From contig NZ_JAIGNK010000001.1 in assembly GCF_019711435.1 (NCBI RefSeq), forward strand, positions 124,001 through 188,000: a stretch of 64,000 nucleotides of DNA, written 5' to 3'. The position numbers were made by a program, and so were the translations under genes. The notes under the pieces are model-generated. The model worked only from the letters and a program-made list of their open reading frames with translations, made no database searches and was not told where the DNA came from. This document shows, piece after piece, positions 42,458-51,236 of the stretch (positions within the stretch are counted from its first letter, which is position 1; the number at the start of each line of letters is the position of its first letter). Source of the stretch: Qipengyuania polymorpha (lineage in GTDB: Bacteria > Pseudomonadota > Alphaproteobacteria > Sphingomonadales > Sphingomonadaceae).

Positions 42458-42525
42458 CCGTTCGGTTCGAGCGAAGTCGAGAACCGTTGGCGCGGGCGTG
42501 TCTCGACTTCGCTCGACACGAACGG
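42458..42525. repeat. Large REP-like inverted repeat
   Basis: Arms of 25 bases at 42458-42482 and 42501-42525, beginning CCGTTCG and sharing TCGAGCGAAGTCGAGA, match at 23 of 25 positions around an 18-base loop. It fills the nusB-thiL gap. The GAGCGAAGTCGAGA core is like dispersed intergenic palindromes of sphingomonads (recollection, not searched). It could fold in the mRNA and separate nusB from thiL expression. Confidence 0.75.
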
Positions 42526-42530
42526 AAAGC

Positions 42531-42983
42531 TTATCTGCCGATTTCCCTGGCCACCGCGTCGAGGATGCCGTTGACAAATTTCGCCTCGCGGTCGTCGAAG
42601 AAGGCCTTGGCGACATCGACATATTCGCTGATGGCCGCAGCCTTGGGCACGTCGTTGCGGGCAAGCAGTTCGTAGGTGCCGCCGCGCAGGATTTGCAGCA
42701 TGGTCTTGTCGAGCCGTGCGAGTGTCCAGCCCGAGGCGAGACGCGCGGTGAGCAGCTCGTCGATTTCCTCGCGGCGCGCGTCGACGCCCTTCACGACATC
42801 GTCGAAGAAATCGACGTCTGCGTCGGCATATTCTTCTTCCTCGATGACCTTGCCGAGGCGGTGCTGGTGGAATTCATCGAGCAGCTTGGCAGTCGCCGTG
42901 CCTTCCATCTGCTGCTGGTAGAGTGCCTGGACGGCGCCGAGGCGGGCGGCGCTGCGCGACTGGCTGCGGGGGGTGTGGCTCAC
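42531..42983 (-). CDS. nusB: Transcription antitermination factor NusB
   Basis: A 150-residue all-helical NusB, which with NusE (S10) binds boxA RNA to prevent early termination in rRNA operons. The characteristic SAARLGAVQALYQQQMEG start helix, ARLDKTMLQILRGGTYELL and AKAFFDDREAKFVNGILDAVAR are clear. The start is GTG at 42983, with AAGGAGG 5 bases before it, and it overlaps the hisD stop (GTGA), so it is coupled to hisD. Confidence 0.96.
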   Translation of the reverse strand: MSHTPRSQSRSAARLGAVQALYQQQMEGTATAKLLDEFHQHRLGKVIEEEEYADADVDFFDDVVKGVDARREEIDELLTARLASGWTLARLDKTMLQILRGGTYELLARNDVPKAAAISEYVDVAKAFFDDREAKFVNGILDAVAREIGR

Positions 42984-44269
42984 GAAAGCCTCCTTGAAAT
43001 GGACAGGGCGTGCGCGGGGAGGCCCTCGGCCTCGGCAAGACGCACGGCGGCAGGCCCGATGGCCTTGAGCGCACCTTCGGTTGCACCGATGAAGCTGGTG
43101 CGCTTCATGAAATCGAGCACCGACAGGCCGCTTGCGAAACGCGCGCGGCGGCCGGTGGGAAGGACATGGTTCGGCCCGGCGATATAGTCGCCGACAGCTT
43201 CGGGCGTCATCTTGCCGAGGAAGACACTGCCGGCGTGGCGCAGCTTACCAAACAGCGCTTCGGGGTCGGCGGTGGCGATTTCGACATGCTCGGCGGCGAG
43301 GCGATCCGACAGGGCCGGTGCTTCATCGAGGCTATCGACCAGCACCACGAGGCCGTGGTCGTCCCAGCTTTGCTTGGCGGTCTTGGCCGTCGGCAGCTTG
43401 AGGAATTCGAGGTCGATCTGGTCCATCACCTGGCTCGCAAGGCCACGGTCGTCGGTGATGAGGATGGATTGGCTGGTCGGGTCATGCTCGGCCTGGCTCA
43501 ATAGGTCTGCGGCGAGCCATTCGGGATTGTTGTCCTTGTCGGCGATGACGAGGATTTCGCTGGGTCCAGCCACCATGTCGATGCCGACCACGCCGTAAAG
43601 CTGGCGCTTGGCCTCCGCCACCCACGCATTGCCGGGGCCGACAACGACATCGACGCGGGCGATACGCTCGGTGCCGAAAGCGAGTGCCGCCACCGCCTGC
43701 GCTCCGCCGACGCGGTACATTTCATCGACACCCGCGATATGCGCGGCGGCGAGGACGAGGTCGTTCATCTCGCCCTTGGGTGTCGGCGTTGTTACAACAA
43801 GACGCTCGACGCCTGCGACTTTGGCAGGAATCGCATTCATCAGCAGCGAGGAGGGATAGGCTGCGCGGCCACCCGGAACATAAAGCCCGGCCGCTTCTAC
43901 CGCACCCCAGCGCGCGCCGAGGCGCATGCCGATGTCGTCGGTGTAGTCGCGGTCCTTGGGAAGCTGGCCCTCGTGATAAGAGCGGATGCGCGCTGCGGCG
44001 GTTTCGAGCGCCTCGCGAAGTTCGGCATCGAGACCGTCGTAGGCTGCCTTGCAGGCCTCTTTGGAAATCGACCAGTCCTCGTCGCTCGACAAATTATGCT
44101 GGTCGAAGCGCTTGGTGTATTCCACCAGCGCGCTGTCGCCGCGCTCGCGCACTTCGTTGAGGATTGCCGAAACATCGCGCCCGACCTGAGCATCGCTTTC
44201 GCGGCGATCGCGGACGACACGGTCGAACTTCGCTTCGAAGTCGGCATCGCTTGTGCGAAGCAGCTGCAT
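42980..44269 (-). CDS. hisD: Histidinol dehydrogenase
   Basis: A 429-residue zinc enzyme that oxidises histidinol to histidine with two NAD+, the last two steps of histidine synthesis. Landmarks are PGGRAAYPSSLLMNAIPAKV, YRVGGAQAVAALAFGTERI, IDMVAGPSEILVIAD, LLSQAEHDPTSQSILITDD and the catalytic HVLPTGRRARFASGLSV segment. Zinc-site Gln, His, Asp and His residues fall in those blocks. It overlaps hisG by one base (TGATG) and nusB by four, so hisG-hisD-nusB is a tightly coupled operon. Confidence 0.97.
   Translation of the reverse strand: MQLLRTSDADFEAKFDRVVRDRRESDAQVGRDVSAILNEVRERGDSALVEYTKRFDQHNLSSDEDWSISKEACKAAYDGLDAELREALETAAARIRSYHEGQLPKDRDYTDDIGMRLGARWGAVEAAGLYVPGGRAAYPSSLLMNAIPAKVAGVERLVVTTPTPKGEMNDLVLAAAHIAGVDEMYRVGGAQAVAALAFGTERIARVDVVVGPGNAWVAEAKRQLYGVVGIDMVAGPSEILVIADKDNNPEWLAADLLSQAEHDPTSQSILITDDRGLASQVMDQIDLEFLKLPTAKTAKQSWDDHGLVVLVDSLDEAPALSDRLAAEHVEIATADPEALFGKLRHAGSVFLGKMTPEAVGDYIAGPNHVLPTGRRARFASGLSVLDFMKRTSFIGATEGALKAIGPAAVRLAEAEGLPAHALSISRRLS
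42989..42995 (-). promoter_or_regulatory. Strong ribosome binding site of nusB inside hisD
   Basis: AAGGAGG on the minus strand, inside the last codons of hisD, 5 bases from the GTG start of nusB. It fixes that non-ATG start. Confidence 0.75.
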
Positions 44270-44922
44270 CAGGCGACGCTCCGCTCTTCACAGTCGGCGC
44301 GGAAGGCCTCGACCAGCGCAGCCACACGCGGGTCGGTCTTCAGCGCGGCGCGGTTGACGATGAGGCGCGCGGTGATGTCCATGATGTGGCCGGTCTCGAC
44401 CAACCCATTGTCCTTCAGAGTTTGCCCGCTGGAAACTAGGTCGACGATGCGGCCTGCAAGGCCCAGCTCGGGGGCGATTTCCATTGCGCCGTTGAGCTTC
44501 ACGCACTCGGCCTGGATACCCTGCGCCTCAAAATGGCGGCGGGTGAGGTTGGGGTACTTGGTCGCAACGCGCAGGTGGCTTGCACCATTGGTCGCGCTCG
44601 CGCCCTTGGGCTCGGCCACGGCGAGGTGGCAGTGGCCGATGTCGAGGTCGACCGGGGCGTAAAGCTCGGCGTAGTCGAATTCCTCGATGACGTCGGAACC
44701 GACGATGCCCAACTGCGCTGCACCATGCGCCACGAAGGTCGCCACATCGAAGGCGCGTACGCGGATCAGGCGCATATCGGCCCGCGTGGTGGCGAAGGTC
44801 AGCGAGCGGTTGGCCTTGTCGTGAAACGCGTCTTCCGGCACGACGCCGGCACGCGCCATGACGGGCAGCGCCTCGTCGAGGATGCGGCCCTTGGGGATTG
44901 CGAAGGTAAGACAGTCGGTCAT
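44269..44922 (-). CDS. hisG: ATP phosphoribosyltransferase, short form
   Basis: A 217-residue HisG, the first and feedback-controlled enzyme of histidine synthesis, joining ATP and [47 protein letters not shown] and the PRPP loop segment [18 protein letters not shown] are family landmarks. The length shows it is the short form, lacking the C-terminal regulatory domain of long HisG; short forms need HisZ as a regulatory partner, and hisZ is not in the window. The start at [12 protein letters not shown] was chosen; no clear ribosome site precedes it, and a start 21 bases upstream cannot be excluded. Confidence 0.95.
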   Translation of the reverse strand: MTDCLTFAIPKGRILDEALPVMARAGVVPEDAFHDKANRSLTFATTRADMRLIRVRAFDVATFVAHGAAQLGIVGSDVIEEFDYAELYAPVDLDIGHCHLAVAEPKGASATNGASHLRVATKYPNLTRRHFEAQGIQAECVKLNGAMEIAPELGLAGRIVDLVSSGQTLKDNGLVETGHIMDITARLIVNRAALKTDPRVAALVEAFRADCEERSVA

Positions 44923-44966
44923 TGCGTGGCGGCAGATAGGCATAGAGAGGCGAAAGGGCAACGGAT

Positions 44967-46034
44967 ATGGCAGGCGGCGCAGTGATGGATATCGTTTCGG
45001 TGCCGGAAGCTATCGAATGGCAGGCGAAGCACGCGGAAAATGCAGGTGCGCCCGGCACGGCGCAGGTCATCCGCGCGCTGCTGGCGCTGGAGGATAGCGA
45101 GGCGGCGACGGCCCGGCGGATTTTCGCCTGGCAGGGGCTCTCTTTGCGCGATGCCATGCCGCTGCGGATTGCGGGCGGGCTGCACAACCTCCTGCTGACC
45201 GGCGAAGAGCCGCGGTTGGAAGATGTCTACGCCGGACGCATGCCCGATCAGGGACAGGTCGATACGCTGGTGCGCGAGATCATCGAGACGCACGACTTCC
45301 AGCTGATGCCCTGGCTCGACGGGCCGCCGCAGACCAACGAGGCGGGGCGGTCGGCGAGTTTTGCAGCCGGATTGCTGTGGCTGGCCGATGGCCGCACCAC
45401 CGCGCAGTTCGAGTGGCTCGAAATCGGCGCGAGTGCGGGCATCAACACCATGCTGGGCCGCTATCACTACGACCTCGGCGGAGTGAAGACCGGCCCCGGC
45501 GGCAGCCGGATGCGCATTGCGCCTGAATGGCGCGGCGGGCCTCCGCCTGCGAGCGAAATCGGCTTCGTCGATGCGCGCGGGAGCGACATTGCGCCGGTGG
45601 ACCTCACCGACGAAGCGCAGGCTTTGCGGCTCAAGAGCTACGTGTGGCCCGAGGCGACCGGGCGGATGGCGCGCATCGATGCCGCAATCGAGTTGGCAAA
45701 GATGATGTCTCCGGAAGTCGAACGCATGGATGCGTGGGAATGGGTCTTTCAAGAGTTATCGAAGACACAGGAACAGGGAGTGACCCGCGTCTTGGCGCAT
45801 TCGATAATGTGGCAGTATCTAACCGATGACGCGCAGCACAGAATTAAAGGTGCAATTCAAACAGTAGGCTCAGAAGCGACACCCGAACGCCCGTTTGCGC
45901 ACATTTCGCTCGAAACCAATCGCGAGACCTTCGCGCATGAACTCAAGGTCCGTTACTGGCCCGGCGGCGAAGACGAAGTGCATCTCGCCAACGCCCACCC
46001 GCATGGTGCGTGGGTAGAGTGGCTGAGTGGCTAG
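44967..46034 (+). CDS. DUF2332 family protein
   Basis: A 355-residue cytoplasmic protein of the uncharacterised DUF2332 group. Visible features are [17 protein letters not shown], a central [20 protein letters not shown] (a glycine-rich GASAG loop like a methyltransferase nucleotide site, though no methyltransferase relation is proven) and a [16 protein letters not shown] segment. The biochemical role is unknown. It is divergent from hisG with a 44-base gap that must hold both promoters. Its stop overlaps the stop of the convergent hydrolase in the palindrome CTAG. Confidence 0.85.
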   Translation: MAGGAVMDIVSVPEAIEWQAKHAENAGAPGTAQVIRALLALEDSEAATARRIFAWQGLSLRDAMPLRIAGGLHNLLLTGEEPRLEDVYAGRMPDQGQVDTLVREIIETHDFQLMPWLDGPPQTNEAGRSASFAAGLLWLADGRTTAQFEWLEIGASAGINTMLGRYHYDLGGVKTGPGGSRMRIAPEWRGGPPPASEIGFVDARGSDIAPVDLTDEAQALRLKSYVWPEATGRMARIDAAIELAKMMSPEVERMDAWEWVFQELSKTQEQGVTRVLAHSIMWQYLTDDAQHRIKGAIQTVGSEATPERPFAHISLETNRETFAHELKVRYWPGGEDEVHLANAHPHGAWVEWLSG

Positions 46035-46930
46035 GCCGTCCGCGCGAGGAACTCTTCCATCGCCGCATTGACTGCTTTGGGTGCCTCCCACGGGACGAAG
46101 TGGCCGCAGTCGGGCACTTCGATCAGCGTCAGGTCCTTCACATGCTCGGGCAGTGCGGCGGTGTTTTCCGGCGGTAGCGCCAAGTCGTCCTGCGCCCAGA
46201 TGACCAGCGTCGGGATGGTCTGCGGTGGGAAGGGCGGGGGCGCCCAACCTTCGGGAACCTCGAAGGGTGCGTCCATGGCCGGAATGTCGATGGGGCTGGC
46301 GCGATACCAGTTGAGCATCGCGAAGGCCGCTTCGCGGTCCTGCCAGTCCTCGAGCAGGCGCGCGCGTTCCTCGGGCTCCATCTTGTCGGGCGCGTCCCAC
46401 CGGATTTGCGCTTCGAGAATGCCGAAGAGGCCCTTCTCCTGCACGAGGGCATCGTTCGCAGGATCGCGGAAGCCGCGCATGTACTGGCTCGCCTCGCGCT
46501 GGACGGGTGAGGTATAGAGCAGCTTCTGGAAGACCGCATGGTGCGGGGCATTGGCGATGATGGCGCGCTTCACACGGCCCATCTGCTCGCCAGCCATGGC
46601 GACACCCCATGCAATCGCGCCGCCCCAGTCATGGCCGACAATCGTGAACTCCTTCACGCCGAGCGCATCGGCCAGCAGGAAGATGTCGCCGACGAGCTTG
46701 TCGGGCGTGTAATTGTCCACGCCCTCGGGTTTGGACGAGCCGCGATAGCCGCGCTGGTCGGGTGCTATGCAGCGATACCTGTCGCTGAAATGCGCAATCT
46801 GGTGCCGCCATGTCCGGTGGCTTTCGGGAAAGCCGTGCAAGAAGAGGAGCACGGGCGCATCGCGCGGGCCCGTGTCGACCGTGTCGAGTTCGATGCCGTT
46901 GGCGAGGCGGATGCGCGTTTGCTCCATCAT
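46031..46930 (-). CDS. Alpha/beta hydrolase, epoxide hydrolase/dehalogenase-like
   Basis: A 299-residue alpha/beta hydrolase. The oxyanion motif HGFPES (32-37) and the nucleophile elbow VGHDWGG with Asp101 mark the epoxide hydrolase/haloalkane dehalogenase branch, since Ser-type esterases have Ser in that place. A candidate catalytic His is in VPDCGHFVPWEAP near the end. The cap region is about residues 130-210. The substrate is unknown. The start overlaps the SDR gene stop (ATGA), so the two are coupled; an epoxide or aldehyde/alcohol pair could be processed by both. Confidence 0.88.
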   Translation of the reverse strand: MMEQTRIRLANGIELDTVDTGPRDAPVLLFLHGFPESHRTWRHQIAHFSDRYRCIAPDQRGYRGSSKPEGVDNYTPDKLVGDIFLLADALGVKEFTIVGHDWGGAIAWGVAMAGEQMGRVKRAIIANAPHHAVFQKLLYTSPVQREASQYMRGFRDPANDALVQEKGLFGILEAQIRWDAPDKMEPEERARLLEDWQDREAAFAMLNWYRASPIDIPAMDAPFEVPEGWAPPPFPPQTIPTLVIWAQDDLALPPENTAALPEHVKDLTLIEVPDCGHFVPWEAPKAVNAAMEEFLARTA

Positions 46931-47739
46931 TCGGCCTGCATCTTCTCCATATAGCCCTTGGCGACCATGCCCGCGACCTGGTCTAGCAGCTGGTCGGGCG
47001 TGCGGCGCAGTTCGCCCATGGCTTCCTCCATGCCCTCGGCCACGATGATTTCGCGCTGGTTCAGTTCAATGGCTTCGACAATGCGCTTGGCCGCGTCATC
47101 GGGAGCGATGCCGTTGTCGATGGCCTTGTCGCTCTTGCCGCGCACGCTTCCGTCGCCGTTGAGCGCATTGCGGCTGACATCGGTGGCGACCGAGCCGGGG
47201 CAGATGACATGCACGTCAACACCGCTCTGCGACAATTCGCCGCGCAAGGCGTCGGCATAGCCGATGAGGCCATGCTTGGCCGCGCAATAGGCGGTGCGCA
47301 TCGGCACTCCGACCTTGCCCGCTATGGAGGAAATGAAAGCGAGCTTGCCACTCCCGCGTCCGGTCATGTGGGGTAGGAGCGCCTGGCTGGCGGCAATCTG
47401 TGAGGTCAAGTCGATGTCGATAATGTCGCGATAGACCTGCATGTCGGTATCGACCGCAGGACTGCGCTGTGAAATGCCGGCATTGGCTACGAAGATGTCG
47501 ACGGCTCCTTTCCAGCCGATAGCTTTCTCGGTAGCCTCGCGCATCGCATCCTCGTCGCGCACGTCGAAGGGGAGGGTGAGCGTCTCGGTATCGAGGCCGC
47601 CCGCAACTTCGCCCAGCCGCGCCTCGTCGCGTCCCGAGAGGATGATATTGGCGCCGCGCCCGGCCCATTCGCGCGCCAATGCAGCGCCGATGCCCGAGGA
47701 TGCGCCGGTAATCCAGACGGTCTGGCCTTCGAAACTCAT
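46927..47739 (-). CDS. SDR-family oxidoreductase
   Basis: A 270-residue short-chain dehydrogenase/reductase. The cofactor loop TGASSGIG (11-18), NAG (86-88), and the catalytic Ser138, Tyr151 and Lys155 (YCAAK) are all in place, making it an active classical SDR. Asp/Arg residues after the second strand (SGRDEARL) favour NADP(H). The C-terminal ~50 residues extend past the core fold (QLLDQVAGMVAKGYMEKMQAE). The substrate is unknown. It overlaps the epoxide-hydrolase-like gene and follows a pirin gene by 13 bases. Confidence 0.93.
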   Translation of the reverse strand: MSFEGQTVWITGASSGIGAALAREWAGRGANIILSGRDEARLGEVAGGLDTETLTLPFDVRDEDAMREATEKAIGWKGAVDIFVANAGISQRSPAVDTDMQVYRDIIDIDLTSQIAASQALLPHMTGRGSGKLAFISSIAGKVGVPMRTAYCAAKHGLIGYADALRGELSQSGVDVHVICPGSVATDVSRNALNGDGSVRGKSDKAIDNGIAPDDAAKRIVEAIELNQREIIVAEGMEEAMGELRRTPDQLLDQVAGMVAKGYMEKMQAE

Positions 47740-47752
47740 GGGTTCTCCTTAG

Positions 47753-48643
47753 TCAGGGGTAAGTGACGGTTTTGGGCTGGCCGTCGGGCAGTGGGATGCG
47801 CTCTTCGCTATCGCCGGGGACTTGCGCGAAGCGGCGATTGCGCCAATCCTCTTTTGCCTGCTGGATGCGCTCGCGGCTGGAGCTGACGAAGTTCCACCAT
47901 GCATGGCGTTCGGTCTGGAACGCCTCGCCGCCCAGCAGCATGACCCGCGCGCCGGTCTTGCTCTCCAGCGTCATGTCGCGCCCCGGCTGGAGCACGGCGA
48001 GTTCGTAAAGCTTGAGCGGATGCCCATCGACGCTCGCTTCGCCGCCGACCAGCATGACGGCGCGTTCGTCGGCACCCTCTTCGAGCGGGATCGCGCCGCC
48101 TGCGCCCAGCACGATCTCGGCGTAGATGGTGTCGGCATAGGTAGTGACGGGTGCGCGCTCTCCCCAAAGCTCGCCCATGATGACGATGGCCTTGGCGCGT
48201 CCGTCCTCGACCACGGGGAGGTCGGACACCGCCTCGAAGGCCGGGTCGATTTCCTCCCTGCCGTCGGGCAGCGCGAGCCATGTCTGCATGCCGTAGAGCT
48301 TCGGTCCGGCCTTGCGCTCGGTCTCGGGCGAGCGCTCGGAATGCACGATACCCTTGCCGGCCGTCATCAAATTCACCTGCCCGGGCCGGATGGTCGAGAA
48401 GCTGCCAAGGCTGTCGCGGTGGTCGATGGCGCCTTCGAACAGCCAGGTGACGGTGGCGAGATTGATATGCGGATGCGGGCGCACATCCATGCCGGTACCG
48501 AGGTCGAGCTGCGCCGGGCCGAACTGGTCGACGAAGATGAAGGGCCCGACCATGGTCCGCTTCTTGCTGGGCAGCACCCGTCGGACCTCGAACTGGCCGA
48601 GGTCATGCGTCGTCGGCGTCAGCGTGAGGTCTATCTGGCTCAT
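47753..48643 (-). CDS. Pirin family protein
   Basis: A 296-residue bicupin pirin. The N-terminal cupin holds the metal ligands in RPHPHINLATVTWLFEGAIDHRDSLG (two His, a further His and a Glu nearby) and TAGKGIVHSE. Some bacterial pirins have quercetin dioxygenase activity or act as redox regulators; the role here is open. The start MSQIDLTLTPTTHDL was chosen over a 70-residue upstream extension that has no family support and overlaps the BolA gene. It is likely the middle gene of a BolA-pirin-SDR-hydrolase run. Confidence 0.92.
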   Translation of the reverse strand: MSQIDLTLTPTTHDLGQFEVRRVLPSKKRTMVGPFIFVDQFGPAQLDLGTGMDVRPHPHINLATVTWLFEGAIDHRDSLGSFSTIRPGQVNLMTAGKGIVHSERSPETERKAGPKLYGMQTWLALPDGREEIDPAFEAVSDLPVVEDGRAKAIVIMGELWGERAPVTTYADTIYAEIVLGAGGAIPLEEGADERAVMLVGGEASVDGHPLKLYELAVLQPGRDMTLESKTGARVMLLGGEAFQTERHAWWNFVSSSRERIQQAKEDWRNRRFAQVPGDSEERIPLPDGQPKTVTYP

Positions 48644-48656
48644 GGTATGCCCCTTC

Positions 48657-48929
48657 TTATGGTGTCGGTGCGGAAGCCTGGATGGCGAGGGCGTGGACAC
48701 GCTCTCCGGGAATGTCGCCCAGCGCCTTGTTGACCATGCGTTGCCGGTCGAGCCGCGACTTGTCGGCAAAGGCGGGGGCTTCGATGATGACGGTAAAATG
48801 AGATTCCCCGCTGCCGTCGTCGCCCGAATGGCCTGCATGGCTGGCGCTATCATTGATAACTTCGAGGCGTGTGGGCTGGAAAGCCTGCGTGAGCAGTCGT
48901 TCCATTTCCTGTTGGACCGGTCCTGTCAT
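48657..48929 (-). CDS. bolA: BolA family protein
   Basis: A 90-residue BolA-fold protein. The conserved core HFTVIIEAPAFADKSRLDRQRM, with the helix-turn after it and the invariant His in VHALAIQ, fits BolA. Such proteins bind monothiol glutaredoxins and [2Fe-2S] clusters and in some bacteria regulate morphology genes. A glycine/aspartate/serine-rich insertion (HAGHSGDDGSGESH) precedes the core. It is divergent from a J-domain gene with a 60-base shared promoter region, a pairing that also occurs in other alphaproteobacteria (family recollection). Confidence 0.93.
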   Translation of the reverse strand: MTGPVQQEMERLLTQAFQPTRLEVINDSASHAGHSGDDGSGESHFTVIIEAPAFADKSRLDRQRMVNKALGDIPGERVHALAIQASAPTP

Positions 48930-48989
48930 TCGGCGAAATCTCCTCTTGCGGGGTTTGCATAGCGCAATTCGCTCACCATTCTAGAACGA

Positions 48990-49583
48990 ATGCGCCAGTC
49001 AAAGTTTCACGGAAGATATGAAGACACCGGCAGGGTGTGCGACCACCCGGCCTGCAACGAGCCGGGCGAGTTCCGCGCGCCGGGTGGTTCAGGGCACGGT
49101 TTCGACGGGCCGGGAAGCTGGCGCTGGATGTGCCTCGAGCACGTGCGCGAGTTCAACGCGGGCTACGACTGGTTCGAGGGCATGAGCGCGGAAGAAATCT
49201 TCGACGCGCAAAGCCCCGCGAGCGGCTGGCGCACCGAAAGCCCGACCTTCCGGCCCACCGCAGGCGTCGATGGGATGCCGCGCTGGGCGGACTACGACGA
49301 CCCGCTCGACGCGATTTCCGCGCGCGCCAGCGGCATCAAGAGCCGTGCGCGGCGCGAGGCCGAACTGGCGATGGACGGCCGCTTCAGCCGCGAAGAGGCC
49401 GAGGCGCTGGAAGTCATGGGGCTGGGCAGCGACATCGATCGGCGCAGGCTGCGGCGGCGTTATTCGGAACTCGTGCGCCGCTACCACCCCGATCGGAACG
49501 GCGGCGACCGGCAATACGAGACGCGGCTGAATCGCGTGGTGGAGGCCTACCAGACCCTCAGGCGTTGCAGGGCGATCTCCTAG
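48990..49583 (+). CDS. J-domain (DnaJ-like) co-chaperone
   Basis: A 197-residue protein with its J domain at the C-terminus (about 135-195): DRRRLRRRYSELVRRYHPDRNGG with the HPD tripeptide that stimulates DnaK ATPase. The N-terminal ~100 residues have one Cys pair (VCDHPACNEPGEFRAP and WMCLEHVREFN) that may bind a metal. There is no Gly/Phe or client-binding domain, so it recruits DnaK to a particular partner rather than acting as general DnaJ. Its stop is shared with the convergent DUF302 gene in CTAG. Confidence 0.93.
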   Translation: MRQSKFHGRYEDTGRVCDHPACNEPGEFRAPGGSGHGFDGPGSWRWMCLEHVREFNAGYDWFEGMSAEEIFDAQSPASGWRTESPTFRPTAGVDGMPRWADYDDPLDAISARASGIKSRARREAELAMDGRFSREEAEALEVMGLGSDIDRRRLRRRYSELVRRYHPDRNGGDRQYETRLNRVVEAYQTLRRCRAIS

Positions 49584-49972
49584 CCGCCCAGCGCCGACAT
49601 GGCTGCGGCTAGCTTTTCGCGGATGTCGCGGGCAGCCTCGTGCAGGTCGGGATTTTCTACCGCCTGCATCGATGCGACCGGATCGATTGCGGCCACCTCT
49701 ACCAGCCCGTTGTGGACCTGCTGGACGATCACGTTGCACGGCAGCATCGTGCCGACCTTGTCCTCCAGCTGCAGCGCTTCGTGCGCGGCCTTCGGGTTGC
49801 AGGCGCCAAGGATCGTGTAAGGCCGGAAGTCCGCGCCGATCTTTTTCTTCAACGTTTCCTGCATGTCGATCCGGGTGACGATGCCGAACCCCTGTTCGGA
49901 CAAGGCCTGTTCCACCATCGGGATCGCATCGTCGAAGCCTTTGTGAAGGTGGGTGGAAATATAATAGGACAT
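49580..49972 (-). CDS. DUF302 domain protein
   Basis: A 130-residue DUF302 protein: DDAIPMVEQALSEQGFGIVT, then RPYTILGACNPKAAHEAL and GTMLPCNVIVQQ. Structures in the family form a dimeric alpha/beta fold and members have been proposed to bind heavy metals or act in redox stress, but function is not established. The start MSYYISTHLHKG has GAGGAG 6 bases upstream; a 24-residue extension was rejected. It lies downstream of the GST and DUF1428 genes on the same strand with a 91-base gap. Confidence 0.9.
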   Translation of the reverse strand: MSYYISTHLHKGFDDAIPMVEQALSEQGFGIVTRIDMQETLKKKIGADFRPYTILGACNPKAAHEALQLEDKVGTMLPCNVIVQQVHNGLVEVAAIDPVASMQAVENPDLHEAARDIREKLAAAMSALGG

Positions 49973-50063
49973 GGTGCCTCCTCGCCTCATACAATCGAGC
50001 TTGGTCATGGCAGTTCCGATCCCGGCTGTGTGTTCGGCCGGCACGGCGACGGGATCGTACGGC

Positions 50064-50693
50064 CTACCCCTGTGCCTCCGCGATCAACTGCATGTCGATC
50101 GCCTTGGCTTCCCTGTAGGCCGGCCGTTCGCGAAGACGTTCCGCATAGTCCTCGAACACCTGCCGCTTGGGGATGGAGCCGAAATTCAGGCCCCAGTCGA
50201 CCTGGCTGCCGACATAGACGTCGGCCATGGTGAAGCGCTCGCCGCAGACATAGTCGCTGTCGGCGATGAGCGTCTCGAAAGCCTCCATCGCCCGCTCGTA
50301 ACTGCCGAAGCCGAGCATGCCCTGTTTCTGCGGGTCATCCACGCTCCAACCCATCGCGCGGCTCGTGGTGGCCTGTTCGACCGGACCTGCGGCGAAGAAC
50401 AGCAGTCGGAAATAATCGGCCTTCTCGTGCGCTCCGGGCAGCAGGCCCGCATCGGGATTCATCTCGGCAAGGTAATGGCAAATGGCCGCACATTCGGTGA
50501 CGACATGGATGTGGTCGCCATCGTGATGGACGAGGGTGGGGACCTTGCCGAGCGGATTGGCCTTGGTCAGCCCCTCGGGCTTGGCCTGCCAGTCGACCAG
50601 TTCGGTCTCGTAATCCGCGCCGACTTCGTGGAGCGCCCAGCGGACAATTTGCCCGCGGCTCATCGGATTGGTGAAAAAGGTGTATTCGGCCAT
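50064..50693 (-). CDS. Glutathione S-transferase
   Basis: A 209-residue cytosolic GST. The N-terminal thioredoxin-like domain reads FFTNPMSRGQIVRWALHEVG, with Ser12 a possible catalytic residue, and NPLGKVPTLVHHDG, with the conserved cis-Pro; VVTECAAICHYLAE provides the glutathione gamma-glutamyl contact. The all-helical C-terminal domain contains FTMADVYVGSQVDWG, the N-capping box motif. It detoxifies electrophiles by conjugation to glutathione. The gene begins 1 base after the DUF1428 stop, so they form one operon. Confidence 0.93.
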   Translation of the reverse strand: MAEYTFFTNPMSRGQIVRWALHEVGADYETELVDWQAKPEGLTKANPLGKVPTLVHHDGDHIHVVTECAAICHYLAEMNPDAGLLPGAHEKADYFRLLFFAAGPVEQATTSRAMGWSVDDPQKQGMLGFGSYERAMEAFETLIADSDYVCGERFTMADVYVGSQVDWGLNFGSIPKRQVFEDYAERLRERPAYREAKAIDMQLIAEAQG

Positions 50694-50694
50694 C

Positions 50695-51045
50695 TCAGCT
50701 CTCCGCGCTGAAGATGGTTTCGAAGCCGCCGAAAATCATGCGCTTGCCGTCGAAAGGCATGTCGAGCTGCTGCCAGCGCTCGTCTGTTTCCATGGTGGCA
50801 TAGCAGGCATCGGCGGTGGCCTTGTCGGGCCAGACTATCCAGCTGAAGACCGTGGTCTCGCCCTCTTCCAGAGCAACCGCACGGCGCAGGTCGGTCTGCT
50901 TGCCCTCGGGCACGTCATCACCCCAGTTTTCCATCATCGAGAGGGCGCCGTACTCCTTGAACAAGGGCCAGCCAGCCTTCGCCGAAGCGATATACGCTTC
51001 CTTGTTTGCATTTGGGACGGGCTGCACGAAGCCGCTGACATACAT
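50695..51045 (-). CDS. DUF1428 (YbaA-like) protein
   Basis: A 116-residue member of the DUF1428/YbaA group, whose fold is a dimeric ferredoxin-like barrel. The opening MYVSGFVQPVPNANKEAY and the WIVWPDKATADACYATMETDER and MPFDGKRMIFGGFETI segments are the family pattern. The function is unknown; the GST neighbour suggests chemical stress. AGGAG lies 7-8 bases before the ATG. The 191 bases upstream separate it from the divergent propeller gene. Confidence 0.92.
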   Translation of the reverse strand: MYVSGFVQPVPNANKEAYIASAKAGWPLFKEYGALSMMENWGDDVPEGKQTDLRRAVALEEGETTVFSWIVWPDKATADACYATMETDERWQQLDMPFDGKRMIFGGFETIFSAES

Positions 51046-51236
51046 GGTCGTTCTCCTCTTCCTGCGAGCGGCCTACACGAGTCTTGCGGCAAGTATGATG
51101 GCAAATTCGTCGGAAGCCTCCGTACACGCGCTCGAATGAAGTTCGCCGACCCAGCCTGTCGTTTGCAGAGCGCAGGTCTTTGCAAGCAGCCCGATTGCGC
51201 TAGAGTGCCGCCAAGGACTCGGGGAGGGGATTTTCC

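Noticed and set aside
42446-42530. TPP riboswitch in the thiL leader
   Set aside because: The leader is only 85 bases and is filled by an inverted repeat; the conserved THI-box CUGAGA and ACCUGA elements are not seen.
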